Origin: JBFMAI01 sp040755725
GTDB lineage: Bacteria > Planctomycetota > Phycisphaerae > UBA1845 > Fen-1342
Direction of reading: 5' to 3'
Assembly: GCA_040755725.1 (NCBI GenBank)
Contig: JBFMAI010000004.1
Coordinates: 1 to 59,792 of the forward strand
DNA: 59,792 nucleotides
In this document: one piece after another, positions 15,625-23,997 of the stretch
How positions within the stretch are numbered: position 1 is the first letter of the stretch
Layout of the letters: every line of letters begins with the position of its first letter
Made by a program: the position numbers and the translations under genes
The notes under the pieces: generated by a model
Seen by the model: the letters and a program-made list of their open reading frames with translations, nothing else
What the model was told of the DNA's origin: nothing
The model's database searches: none

Positions 15625-16760
15625 GGACAAAGGCCCGTCACGATCACATCGACAAACGGGTTGATGTCCGCGAACGTGACGGCGAAATCGCCGGTCAGGT
15701 CCGGCAGGCAATTCGGGTGCGTCGCCGCGTACACCGCCGGATTGCTGAGGGCCAGGACGAACGGGTTGATGTCGCCGAAATCCGTCCGGCCGTCGCAATT
15801 GGCATCGCCGCAAGCCACGTCGTCCGCCCGCAGCGTCATGAGATAGTAGCCGCCCTGCCCGGAGGGCGCACTCTGATTCACGATGCCGATGAGGTTCAGT
15901 GTCGCCGTGGGGGCGGGGATCGAGGCGAAGGCCGGGTCGCGGCCGAGCTGCACATTGAGCTGCCGCCCGGTCGCGTCGATTACCTCGACGAGGCCCGACG
16001 GGGCCCAGTTGGCCGCCGACACCAGCCGCACGCCCTTGAGCAACACGCGCGTGGCCTGGTGCCGCTCGCCGCCGGTCTGCCGCGTCGGATCCCAGATGAA
16101 CTGGTACACACCGCCGACCTCTTCGAGCAAATCGCCCAGGACCAGCGGCGTCGGCGCGGGCAACCCGTATTGCCGTTGGAGAATAACGACTTCGAAATCG
16201 TGGGCGTTGCCGAGCTGGCCGGTACCCGGGTCGCGGTCATTGTTGTGCTGCTCGTTGACGTTCATCTTGCCGGCGTAATGCAAACCGGCCCGGGCCCGGA
16301 TTTCGAGCAGGTCGCCCGCACGGATCGGGTCGGTCCCCGGCCCCTCGGGGTAGTTCAGCCGCGCCATCTCCGACAGCCACTCCTCGTTGGTGTAGCTGTA
16401 GAACGGGTCGCCAAGCCACGGCAGGTTGCCGTAGTTCTGCCCCATCCAGCAGGCCGTGCCGCCGAAGTCGGGCAGGGCCGCCGCCTGCACGAAGATTTCC
16501 CACTGCCCGCCCAGGAACCACGGGGTGTACTGCGCGGTGTAGTTCGCGGTGGGGTCGAGCCAATCCTCCGGGTTGTTCAGCAGGATGCCCGTCAGGCGCA
16601 GGGGGAACCCGCCGCTGTACGCGCTGCTGCCGTTCGCGTTCACGGCCTGGTACACGCGGTGCTCGATCATTTGCACGGCGGGCCAGTTGGGGTCGTCGGC
16701 CCAGGCCACGGTGGTCAAGAGGAACCACGTGGCGCACGTCGCTGCTCGGGTGATGCTCAT
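15621..16760 (-). CDS. Secreted protein with C-terminal dockerin-like repeat pair
   Basis: This is a 379-residue product from an ATG preceded by GGAGGACAGG. The N-terminus MSITRAATCATWFLLTTVAWA is a signal peptide ending before DDPNWP. The middle is a beta-rich domain of unknown family, with an AWxD..WPAVQMIEHRVYQAV start and many Trp/Tyr residues. The last 60 residues are a calcium-loop pair: GDANCDGRTDFGDINPFVLA, then PNC, then DLTGDFAVTFADINPFVDV. This resembles type I dockerin or EF-hand loops and recurs in two more proteins here (19150 and 49291). It presumably anchors or docks the protein outside the cell. The stop codon coincides with the edge of a family-B repeat. Confidence 0.8.
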   Translation of the reverse strand: MSITRAATCATWFLLTTVAWADDPNWPAVQMIEHRVYQAVNANGSSAYSGGFPLRLTGILLNNPEDWLDPTANYTAQYTPWFLGGQWEIFVQAAALPDFGGTACWMGQNYGNLPWLGDPFYSYTNEEWLSEMARLNYPEGPGTDPIRAGDLLEIRARAGLHYAGKMNVNEQHNNDRDPGTGQLGNAHDFEVVILQRQYGLPAPTPLVLGDLLEEVGGVYQFIWDPTRQTGGERHQATRVLLKGVRLVSAANWAPSGLVEVIDATGRQLNVQLGRDPAFASIPAPTATLNLIGIVNQSAPSGQGGYYLMTLRADDVACGDANCDGRTDFGDINPFVLALSNPAVYAATHPNCLPDLTGDFAVTFADINPFVDVIVTGLCP

Positions 16761-16949
16761 TCCTGTCCTCCGGGACCGGGACAACGCTGGCGAGTGACCG
16801 CAGCCCGCTCCGGCTGCACCAGGCCCGTCCATCGCGTCGCCGCGCGGCCGTATTACGATTCATAATTATGTAATACCGCCCCCCGCCCGTCAAGCCCGTC
16901 CAGGGCCGAGTGTGCAAGCAAATGGAGAACCCGGCACCGACCGAGCCGT

Positions 16950-16992
16950 TGCCCCCGCCTCCAACCCCTCCCGGGATGGGAGGGAAGTTCGG
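16950..16992 (-). repeat. Palindromic repeat family A, left part only
   Basis: The minus strand reads AACTTCCCTCCCATCCCGGG then AGGGGTTGGAGGCGGGGGC, matching the left half of the elements at 6310 and 8570. It lies in the 262-bp gap upstream of the 16760 start codon. Confidence 0.6.
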
Positions 16993-17022
16993 CATCCGCC
17001 CCGCGTTGCGGGACCACGCCGC

Positions 17023-18414
17023 TCACAGCGACCAGACGTGAACGACGGCTGCGTTCGTCTCCTCGGTTCCCAGGCCGCGCTCCACCACGAACAGCCGGCG
17101 GCCCTGGGCATCGAACGCCATCCCGCCCATGTTCCAACACGGGGCGCTGCGCAGATAGAACTCCGCCGGCCGCCAGATCGTGTACGGCACGACCACCCAC
17201 GGGTCCTGCCGGCCCTGGGCGCTGCGGCCCAGCGCATGCACATCGTAGAAGATCACCTGCCGCTCGTACGGCTGGCAGTGATACCCGTGCGACGCGCTGC
17301 ACGGGTCGTGGCAATTGACCGGCGGTTCGTCATAGCAATTCGGTCCCAGCCCCTTGTAGCCCACGAGCAGGATCGCCCGCCGCGTTCCGTTGTCGACGAA
17401 CGCCCCGCCGCTCCAATCGTCGCACATGGTGAAGCCCGGGTAATCGCACTGCGCCACGTTGCCGACGTTCGGCCCGCCGCAACCCGGGAAGCTGACCCGG
17501 TAGTAGAGCACGGGCAGCGCGTCCAGGTTTCCCGCCGGCGCGTCGGTGTCCCAGGGATGGAACGCGAACAGCGTCGGCCCCTGCGACCCGCCGCGCGCCG
17601 TCACCGGCTCCGTGCCGTCCAACGGCGTGCCCCGCGAGCGGCCGGTCACGAGCGTCCGCCCGCCGAGGTACTGGTCCGCGTACCAGGTGGGCACGGTGAA
17701 GAGATAAGCGCCCATCTTGCGGCCGTGGAACGGCGTCTGGTCCGGTCCGACGTGGAACATGCCGGCCGCGCCCGAGCCGTCCAGGTTCGCCAGCCAGATC
17801 GTGGGGAAGGTGGCCTCGCCGGCTACGCCTTCGGCGTACCACAGGACGAGCGCGCCGTAGAGCTTGTCCTGCGTCTGCGATCCGCGGCGCGGAACGTACT
17901 CGAGGTCGCTGACGAAGATGTATTCGCGGTGAACGGTGGCCGCCAAGCCGCCGTCAAAGGCCCGCGGCGGAGCCACGAGCGACGCCTCGGGCAGGTTCTC
18001 CCAGTTCGCCTCGCGCGCCGGCGTGGGGATCGTGACCTCACCGTAGTAGGCGCCGCAGTTCCACGCGGGATCGTAGCACGACTCGCCGGGGTGGGCGGGG
18101 TCGTAGATCAGCTCGAACCCCGTGACGAGCAGGGAGCCGGCGCCGCCGTGGCCCGCGGGATAGAACGACAGCCCGCGGGCACCCCAGTTGAAGTCGGCCG
18201 GCAGCCGAAAGGCCCCCTGATAGGTGAGGTCCGTCGGCTGGAGACGTTCGGTTGGTACGGAGCCGTCGTTCTGTTGGCCACCCCCCCCGTTTTGGTTGGT
18301 GTTGCCGTTCTGATTCGGGTCTCCGCCATTGGGTGGTGGGCGACAGCCCGGCAAGAGCGCGACGGTCAGAACGGCGGCGAAACCGGTGACGGCGCGAAGG
18401 GAGCACTTGGACAT
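17023..18414 (-). CDS. Hypothetical lipoprotein, beta-propeller-like
   Basis: This is a 463-residue product. The start MSKCSLRAVTGFAAVLTVALLPGC has a lipobox, LLPGC. A short low-complexity Asn/Gly/Gln linker then leads into a large, Gly/Trp/Tyr-rich beta domain. ATG 18414 is chosen for its GGAG spacing; ATG 18429 would add five residues. Repeated segments such as LTYQGAFRLP, AFDGGLAATVHREYIFVSD and GGMAFDAQGRRLFVVERGL look like blades of a propeller, and FRLP with 'Y.G.FR.P' often starts such secreted planctomycete proteins. Ten or more cysteines, clustered as in CYDEPPVNCHDPC, suggest disulfides in the periplasm or outside. No catalytic motif is recognised. Confidence 0.72.
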   Translation of the reverse strand: MSKCSLRAVTGFAAVLTVALLPGCRPPPNGGDPNQNGNTNQNGGGGQQNDGSVPTERLQPTDLTYQGAFRLPADFNWGARGLSFYPAGHGGAGSLLVTGFELIYDPAHPGESCYDPAWNCGAYYGEVTIPTPAREANWENLPEASLVAPPRAFDGGLAATVHREYIFVSDLEYVPRRGSQTQDKLYGALVLWYAEGVAGEATFPTIWLANLDGSGAAGMFHVGPDQTPFHGRKMGAYLFTVPTWYADQYLGGRTLVTGRSRGTPLDGTEPVTARGGSQGPTLFAFHPWDTDAPAGNLDALPVLYYRVSFPGCGGPNVGNVAQCDYPGFTMCDDWSGGAFVDNGTRRAILLVGYKGLGPNCYDEPPVNCHDPCSASHGYHCQPYERQVIFYDVHALGRSAQGRQDPWVVVPYTIWRPAEFYLRSAPCWNMGGMAFDAQGRRLFVVERGLGTEETNAAVVHVWSL

Positions 18415-18595
18415 GGGGACGTTCTCCATCGGCAAGTACGAACGGCCGGCCGGCGGCATTCTACCGGAAGCCGATGCCAAGGCCGCCGCGTTGGCGGCCG
18501 GTACGACACCGCGCGCCCGGTGGACACCTACCGGGTTCACTCGGCCCCGCGGTCGGCGTAAGATGACGGCTGGGCGCTGCCCCGCGCGGCTCGCT

Positions 18596-18668
18596 GGGCC
18601 TATAGCTCAGTGGATAGAGCGACGGACTCATAATCCGTTGGTCGCAGGTTCGAATCCTGCTGGGCCCA
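18596..18668 (+). tRNA. tRNA with CAU anticodon (Ile2 or elongator Met)
   Basis: This is a complete 73-nt cloverleaf. The acceptor pair is GGGCCTA/TGGGCCC; the D-arm is GCTC-AGTGGATA-GAGC; the anticodon arm is ACGGA-CTCATAA-TCCGT (anticodon CAT); the T-arm is GCAGG-TTCGAAT-CCTGC; the discriminator is A. No CCA is encoded. A paired first base and the absence of a three-G:C anticodon stem exclude initiator tRNA. The GGGCCTATAGCTCAG start suggests tRNA-Ile2, whose wobble C would be lysidinylated by TilS, but elongator Met is not excluded. Confidence 0.93.
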
Positions 18669-19149
18669 TTTCCGCCTTGTCCCGGCTACTCACGGGTTCC
18701 GGACTGCCGGCAGCTCGACCGGGAGGGCGAGGCTCCCGCCGAACCGTCCTTCGCGCCCCGTGGCGCGCGAAGACGAAGCGGGCCGACGCTCGTGGTCGCC
18801 GGCCCGTTTCGGATTTGCAAACGGAGGTTCCAGATCGCGGAGGAGAAACGGCGCTGATCTCGTTTCTCGTTCAATGCTAGGGGCCGCCGGCGGCCCGCTT
18901 CCACTGGCCGACCCGGGGGTCTCAGAATGACGGCCGCCGGACCCGGAGCCACGGGTCCTGCACGCCGGGAATCCCCACGGCGTCCCGAAAATGCCCCGCT
19001 CCGCCGATAACCCCCGTGGGGTACGCCGGCCCGCGTAGGCCCGGCGGCGACCTGCGGCAGAGGTCGCGCTTCCGACGACGGGGGCGTGTTGCTAGACTGA
19101 AGGGCGGATGCGATTCCAAGCGTCGGGGGCGCGAGCGCGAGAGCGAACC
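18669..19149. other. Gene-free stretch between tRNA and C15-like peptidase gene
   Basis: It holds a family-B-like segment (18719-18745, GGGAGGGCGAGGCTCCCGCC), a terminator hairpin (18779-18806) and a GC-rich spacer. No convincing reading frame is present. A possible -10 (TAGACT) is at 19091-19100 before the next gene. Confidence 0.5.
18779..18815 (+). terminator. Intrinsic terminator downstream of the tRNA
   Basis: The stem CGGGCCG/CGGCCCG has an additional inner pairing AC...GT and is followed by TTTCGGATTT on the plus strand. It lies 110 bp after the tRNA and is the first hairpin with a T-rich tail in that direction. Confidence 0.5.
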
Positions 19150-20223
19150 ATGCACACCACTCGTCTAAACAGGATTCTCAGACCGGTCCTGATACTAATG
19201 ACGGGCGGCGCGTTGGCCCTGCCGGCGGCGGCCCAGGAGAAACGGGAGCCCGAGGGCTCACCGCTGCCGCCGGGCGCCCAGCGCATCACGCTGCAAGACC
19301 TGCGGACGCCGGCGTTGCGGCTGGTGCCGGTCGAGAACGGCTTGCCCAACGTGATGCTGACCGGGTACTGGCCGCCGACGAACGAGATGATGCGGCACTT
19401 CAGTCCGAACCCGGAGCAGAACCCGACGGGCTGGGTCGGGGAGAATTGGGAGGGCCGCGGGTACAACGTGTACGCGTTCTTCCCCGAGTTCCCGCAGGGG
19501 CTGGGCAAAGGCGTGGGCGATTTCGAGGTGGACTACCAGGACACGTCGGTGGACTTCTGGCCGCTGGTGGAGCTGCTGAAGCCGATCGCGATTCTGAGCT
19601 TCGGTCGGGCCGACGACGACCGCGACTGGGAGCTGGAAGGCGGCAACACGCGGTTCCCGATCAGTAGCTATCAGAACGACTACCTCACCCCGCTCAAGCC
19701 CACGCCCGGGCTGCCGTTCTACTACGAGACGGCGTACACGTTTCGGGCGTCGACGCTGCCGTTGCAGGCGATCATCGACGCGGTGCGCACCAGCGGAGCG
19801 AACGTCACCCCCTACGCCACCGCGGGCGACGACAGCAAGTTCCTGTGCAGCTACATGGGGTATCACACCAACTGGTATCACGAGCAGCACGCGTCGCCGG
19901 CGGACCCCGCGTGGAACGTCTCATCCGGGTTCATTCACGTGGGCTCGTTGCTGACGCCCGCCGACGCGATCCTGGTGACCGAGGTGACGCTGCGGACGGT
20001 CCTGACCTACACGGACGGGCAGCGCAAGGTGACCGGCGACATGAACTGCGACGGCGTGACCAACTTCGGCGACATCAACGACTTTGTGCTCATCCTGGCC
20101 AATCCGACGGTATGGCAGACCACCCACCCCCGCTGCCTGGCCCTCAACGGCGACATCAACAACGACGGCCGCGTCGGCTTCGACGACATCAATCCCTTTG
20201 TGGAGTTGCTGACTAATCCGTGA
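19150..20223 (+). CDS. Secreted pyroglutamyl-peptidase-like (C15) protein with dockerin-like tail
   Basis: This is a 357-residue product with signal peptide MHTTRLNRILRPVLILMTGG...LPAAAQ. The domain after it resembles C15 pyroglutamyl peptidase. It has an opening strand VMLTGYWPPTNEMMRHFSPN (compare the family's 'vLvTGFePF'), ILSFGRADDD (near 'LGxA'), DDSKFLCSYMGYHTNWYH (around the catalytic Cys, compare 'G.YLCN..Y') and SGFIHVGSLLTP (compare the family's 'GFIHVP' with the catalytic His). The tail is GDMNCDGVTNFGDINDFVLI, then a PRC linker, then GDINNDGRVGFDDINPFVEL, the same repeat pair as two other secreted proteins. C15 enzymes are normally cytoplasmic and about 210 residues, so a secreted, docked version is unusual. 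The assignment is by motif pattern only. Confidence 0.65.
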   Translation: MHTTRLNRILRPVLILMTGGALALPAAAQEKREPEGSPLPPGAQRITLQDLRTPALRLVPVENGLPNVMLTGYWPPTNEMMRHFSPNPEQNPTGWVGENWEGRGYNVYAFFPEFPQGLGKGVGDFEVDYQDTSVDFWPLVELLKPIAILSFGRADDDRDWELEGGNTRFPISSYQNDYLTPLKPTPGLPFYYETAYTFRASTLPLQAIIDAVRTSGANVTPYATAGDDSKFLCSYMGYHTNWYHEQHASPADPAWNVSSGFIHVGSLLTPADAILVTEVTLRTVLTYTDGQRKVTGDMNCDGVTNFGDINDFVLILANPTVWQTTHPRCLALNGDINNDGRVGFDDINPFVELLTNP

Positions 20224-20266
20224 GCCGCGAGGCGAGCGCCTCCCGCCGCCGGCGCGGCCGTGCGCC

Positions 20267-20956
20267 TCAGCCGGCCAGAAGCGCTTTCAGTTTGCGCTGC
20301 GAGTCTGCGCGGACTTTGGCGTGCAGGCTGGCCCCGTGCGAATCCATCGTCACCACGCACGGAAAGTCCTCCACGCGAATCTGCCAGAACGCCTCCGGCA
20401 CGCCGAACTCCAGCTTGTGGACCGCGACGACCTCCTTGACGCTCTCGGCGATCAGGGTGGCGGCGCCGCCGATCGCGTGGAGGTAGACGGCGCCGAACTT
20501 CCCACAGGCCTCCAACGTGCGGGCCCCCATGCCGCCCTTGCCGATCACGGCCCGCAGGCCGAAGTGCTCGATGACCGCGGCCTGGTAGGGCTCCTCGCGG
20601 ATGCTCGTGGTGGGCCCGGCGGCGACGAACTCGTACCGCTCAACGGGGGCGACGCCCCGTAGCGCCGGACCTCCGAGTCCGGCGTCGCGGATGCGCGCGG
20701 CCGGCGGGTCGCCGACGCTCCCCTTCTTCACGACCGGTCCGCAGTGGTAGATGACCCCGCCCGCAAGGCCCTTCTTGAGGATGTCGTACAGCGGCTTCTC
20801 GCTCTGGGGGCACGGGCCGGCGATGAAGGTCTCCTTCATGTACTTATGCGCCGCGTCCCGGCCCGTAAAGATGACGCCGGACAGTAGCACCTGGTCGCCG
20901 ATGCGCAATTGTCGAATCTGCGCCTCGGGGATGGGCACGCATAGCTTCGTTGGCAT
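20267..20956 (-). CDS. Class I fumarate hydratase, beta (C-terminal domain) subunit
   Basis: This is a 229-residue subunit of the two-subunit Fe-S fumarase/tartrate dehydratase family, which interconverts fumarate and malate. The swivel domain begins LCVPIPEAQIRQLRIGDQVLLSG with FTGRDAAHKYM. It has YHCGPVV, VAAGPTTSIREEP, the phosphate-loop-like IGKGGM, and LHAIGGAATLIAE. Between HCGPVVKKG and ERYEFVAAGPTT there is an extra block of about 25 residues (79-105) encoded by palindromic repeat DNA at 20645-20720, which the family does not normally have. The gene starts 50 bp after the alpha-subunit stop, clearly in an operon. The longer open frame reported upstream is the wrong-frame image of the alpha gene. 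Confidence 0.93.
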   Translation of the reverse strand: MPTKLCVPIPEAQIRQLRIGDQVLLSGVIFTGRDAAHKYMKETFIAGPCPQSEKPLYDILKKGLAGGVIYHCGPVVKKGSVGDPPAARIRDAGLGGPALRGVAPVERYEFVAAGPTTSIREEPYQAAVIEHFGLRAVIGKGGMGARTLEACGKFGAVYLHAIGGAATLIAESVKEVVAVHKLEFGVPEAFWQIRVEDFPCVVTMDSHGASLHAKVRADSQRKLKALLAG

Positions 20957-21006
20957 TGAAATCACCTTTCGGAGAACGGATTCAGGCCACCGGAGTGCGG
21001 TCGGCC

Positions 21007-21885
21007 TCACTTCGGTGGCGAAATCTCCGCCGTCCCATTCTTGATCGTCAACAGCTTCCGCCGGTCGGCCCAGCACATGTAGGCGATAGCGACGAAGAAC
21101 GACGCCGGTAGGCGGTGGAGTTCGGCCACTTTCACGCCGAGGACCGTTGTCGTGCCGCCGAAGCCCATCGGGCCGATGCCCAGCTCGTTGATCTCGCGGT
21201 GGAGCTGTTTTTCGAGTTTGTCGAGGGCGGGGTCGGGGTTGCTGTCGCCCAGGGGGCGGAAGAGCTGCTCTTTGGCCTTGATCATGCTCGTCGCCCGGTC
21301 GCCGCCGATCCCGACGCCGAGGATGCCGGGGGCGCAGCCGAAGCCCTGGGCGCGAAAGGCCGCATCGAGAATCGCCTTGCGGACGCCGGCGATGTCGCGG
21401 CTCGCCTCGAACTCCTCCGACGGGATGCTGTAGGTGCAGCCGCAGTTCTCGCTGCCGCCGCCCTTCAGCATCAGGCCGACCTTCAGGCGGTCGTGCTCCC
21501 ACTCGTGAAAATGGACGGTCGGGAAGTCGATGCCCGTGTTGTCGCCGGAGTTCTTGCCCGACAGGGCCGCGACGGCGTTGGGCCGCAGGTACGCCCGCTC
21601 CGTGGCCCGCCGCACAGCCTGCTTGATTTGCTCGGTCAAGCGGCGCTGCGACCAACCCTCCGGGTGCCAGACGTAGAAGATCGGCGTGCCGGTGTCCTGG
21701 CAGATCGGCCGACCGCTGCGGCGGGAGAGCTCGATGTTTTCGAGGATCGCCTGCATGGCGCCCTGGGCGGCGGAGTTCGGCACTTCGCTTTGGCATGCCG
21801 TCCGCAGAGCCTGCTCCACATCGGGCGACAGGTCGGTGGAGGTGGACTTGATGAGTTCAACCACGTGTTCGGTGATATCGTGCAT
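21007..21885 (-). CDS. Class I fumarate hydratase, alpha (Fe-S) subunit
   Basis: This is a 292-residue catalytic subunit of two-subunit class I fumarase. Three cysteines for the 4Fe-4S cluster are visible: Cys in RPICQDTGTP, SENCGCTYS and GFGCAPGILGVG. Other family blocks are NSGDNTGIDFPTVHFHEWE, LMLKGGGSENC, GIGGDRATSM and MGFGGTTTVLGVKVAE. It works with the beta subunit encoded 50 bp downstream. The organism would use an oxygen-sensitive fumarase even though it carries catalase and superoxide dismutase genes. Fumarase versus tartrate dehydratase cannot be told apart rigorously from this sequence alone, but fumarase is by far the likelier housekeeping role. Confidence 0.93.
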   Translation of the reverse strand: MHDITEHVVELIKSTSTDLSPDVEQALRTACQSEVPNSAAQGAMQAILENIELSRRSGRPICQDTGTPIFYVWHPEGWSQRRLTEQIKQAVRRATERAYLRPNAVAALSGKNSGDNTGIDFPTVHFHEWEHDRLKVGLMLKGGGSENCGCTYSIPSEEFEASRDIAGVRKAILDAAFRAQGFGCAPGILGVGIGGDRATSMIKAKEQLFRPLGDSNPDPALDKLEKQLHREINELGIGPMGFGGTTTVLGVKVAELHRLPASFFVAIAYMCWADRRKLLTIKNGTAEISPPK

Positions 21886-22007
21886 GGGCTTCTCGCGGGT
21901 GACGCGCGGACCGGGCCGGCACCTGGCACCATTATCAGAGACGCCCCGGCCGGGTCAACGGTCCCGGCCGAACTCCGCGAAGACGGGGCCGCGCCGCGTG
22001 CAGGTCG

Positions 22008-23993
22008 TCAATCCGCGCGCGCTGCGTTGGGGTTGGACGGCGATTCCAGGCCGGATGGCTGCGCTCCCCGCCGCGTGACGATGCAGGCATCCTGGGCGGG
22101 CCAGCCCGTCAGGCGGGCGATGGGCACCTCGCGGCCCGCACGGCCTGGCATCGCACCGGTGAGCACAAGCAGCCGATCGCGCGGCTCCGTCAGCCCGACG
22201 AGCGCGTCGTCACACGCCCACGCCCGCCGGATGGGGACGGGGCAGTCCATGAGCCGGGCGACGATGCCCTCCTCAGCGTAGACCCCGCCGATGCCCTGCG
22301 CCCCCGCCGGAATCACGAGCTCCACGAGGTCGTCCCAGCGCCGCGGGCAGACGGATTCGATCGGCCCCGCCTGTCGATGCACGATCAGCCATTCACCGGG
22401 CTGCGCGAGGTCGCACCGCAACAGCGTGCCCATCCCCGTGCCGGCGTACAGGTGCTCGTCGAGTACGGCCAGGCACTGGATTGCGCTCTCGGCCGGGCCG
22501 CTGGTCCACAACGGCTCGCCGTTCGAGCGAAACGCCAGGACGCGGTCGTCCGCGGCGAACAACAGGCGGCCCTGATCGTCGGCGGTGGCGGCCCGGATCG
22601 TCTTGGGCACACCCGCCGCGGGTCTCAACAGCGCATGCGGCTCGGCGGCCGTCTTGTGCCCCCTTTCTTCATTGGTGAGCGTCTCGGGGGCGGGGACCGC
22701 CGGCGGGGATTGCGATCCTACCCCAAGAGTGGGACCGCTGCCCCCGCCGGTCGTCCGAGGGGGCAATGGCGGCGATGACGACCCTCCCCCACCCCCCCCC
22801 TGAGAGGGAGGGAGGTTCGGGCCCAGGCGCTCGCTGGGTTCCTCGAAGTCCCATAGCCACGCGCCCAGTTCCGAGTGGGTCGCGAGCAACCGCCCGTCAC
22901 GGATAATCGCGGCGTTGAAGCCCGTCCGCGGCGGCTGCTTGATCGGCACCGCGTGCTTGGACACCACGCGCCCGTCGGCTGGGTCCAAACACCATACGCC
23001 GGTCGCCGCCCCTACCAGCAATGCACCCGCGACGCGGTCGAATGTAACTGAACGCAGGCCGCCGAGGTCTTCGGGCAAGTCCACGCGGCGGACGATCTGG
23101 TCCGGCTCGGTCGGGTCGAGCCATAGGCACTGCCGGCCGGCGACCACGACCAGCGCGACGGCGACGGTGCGGTCGGGCGTCAGCCGCCAGAGGCTCTCTA
23201 GCAGCCGGCCGCGCTCGCTGGGCGACAACGCCGGCAGCAGCGTCCGCCATTGAAGATCGGTGTGGCCTGTGGCCGCCGCCTGGAGCTTCGTGAGAACGTC
23301 GCCGAGTGCGTCGAGTCGCCGGCGCGTGGCGGCCAGGGCCGCTTCTTCCAAGCGGGCCTTGGCGGCGAGTTCGTCGGCGCGCCGCTCCGTCGCGCGACGG
23401 TGCTGCTCATCGCGGGCGAGGCTCGCGCTGCGAAACTCGACGCGGCCGAGCCGTTCGAGGACGAGGCCGGAAGCGAACAGGAACGCCGCCAGCCCTCGGG
23501 ACAGGCTGTCCAACAGCGCATTGCGCTGATCGTTGTGAACAAGGTCCTGGGCCGACTGTTCGCGAATGAACGCCTGCAGCGCGGCGGGGGCACCGGCGGC
23601 GTGAACGTGCGCCGCCAAACCCTCCAACGTCAGTTCGGCCTCGCCGAGTAACGTGCGGTGCAGGGCGGCCAGCTCGTCCTCGCGGGGCGGACACCTTACG
23701 AGCAGCTCGACCTCGGCGTGTACGCCGTGATGGTCCGCGGACGGAGCGTCACCCAGCTCAACCGGCACGCTGATGGCACGGTTGCGGACCAGGACGAGCG
23801 TATCCTCGCGGCCGGGATGCGGGTCTTCGCCGGCGGGGACCAAGCGCCGCCCCCCGTCGGCCCGGACGACGAGCCCCATCCACGTGTCGGGGATCGGCGT
23901 CTCGGCCAGCAGCCCGCGCGGCCAGTCGCTGCCGCGGCAGCGCACGGCCACGACCGTCGGCTGGGTCAACCGCTGGTACGCCGTCCCGCTCAT
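22008..23993 (-). CDS. SPFH-like domain, coiled coil and beta-propeller protein; AAA partner
   Basis: This is a 661-residue protein without a recognisable signal or transmembrane helix. Residues about 30-190 have an SPFH/band-7 pattern. PIPDTWMGLVVRADGGRRLV is the small beta strand pair, VHAEVELLVRCPP matches 'v.v.v.y.v.dp', and a helix 'ALLDSLSRGLAAFLFASG' is followed by LERLGRVEFRSASLARDEQ. Residues 195-245 are a charged coiled coil. From about 270 on there are propeller-like repeats (GRQCLWLDP, ATGVWCLDPADGRVV, ELGAWLWDFEEP, DDRVLAFRSNGEPLW, EHLYAGTGMGTLLRCD). A block at 389-450 is Gly/Ser/Pro-rich and encoded by a family-A repeat. The start is 4 bp after the stop of the AAA ATPase gene, so the two are co-translated. 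SPFH is an inference from pattern; function unknown. Confidence 0.62.
   Translation of the reverse strand: MSGTAYQRLTQPTVVAVRCRGSDWPRGLLAETPIPDTWMGLVVRADGGRRLVPAGEDPHPGREDTLVLVRNRAISVPVELGDAPSADHHGVHAEVELLVRCPPREDELAALHRTLLGEAELTLEGLAAHVHAAGAPAALQAFIREQSAQDLVHNDQRNALLDSLSRGLAAFLFASGLVLERLGRVEFRSASLARDEQHRRATERRADELAAKARLEEAALAATRRRLDALGDVLTKLQAAATGHTDLQWRTLLPALSPSERGRLLESLWRLTPDRTVAVALVVVAGRQCLWLDPTEPDQIVRRVDLPEDLGGLRSVTFDRVAGALLVGAATGVWCLDPADGRVVSKHAVPIKQPPRTGFNAAIIRDGRLLATHSELGAWLWDFEEPSERLGPNLPPSQGGGGGGSSSPPLPPRTTGGGSGPTLGVGSQSPPAVPAPETLTNEERGHKTAAEPHALLRPAAGVPKTIRAATADDQGRLLFAADDRVLAFRSNGEPLWTSGPAESAIQCLAVLDEHLYAGTGMGTLLRCDLAQPGEWLIVHRQAGPIESVCPRRWDDLVELVIPAGAQGIGGVYAEEGIVARLMDCPVPIRRAWACDDALVGLTEPRDRLLVLTGAMPGRAGREVPIARLTGWPAQDACIVTRRGAQPSGLESPSNPNAARAD
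22733..22822 (-). repeat. Palindromic repeat family A, in-frame copy in SPFH/propeller gene
   Basis: The minus strand (coding sense) reads AACCTCCCTCCCTCTCAGGG then GGTGGGGGAGGGTCG, matching the left part of the alaS copies. A GCCCCC...GGGGGC hairpin follows. It encodes NLPPSQGGGGGGS, in the same reading frame of the element as NPPPFQGGVGGGS in AlaS. Confidence 0.8.
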
Positions 23994-23997
23994 CCCG

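Noticed and set aside
18596..18668. Initiator tRNA-fMet
   Set aside because: The first base pair is normal (G-C) and the anticodon stem lacks three consecutive G:C pairs, so it is elongator Met or Ile2.
20267..21796. 509-residue minus-strand frame covering both fumarase subunits
   Set aside because: Only its last 229 codons are real (beta subunit). The upstream part is the alpha gene read in the wrong frame.
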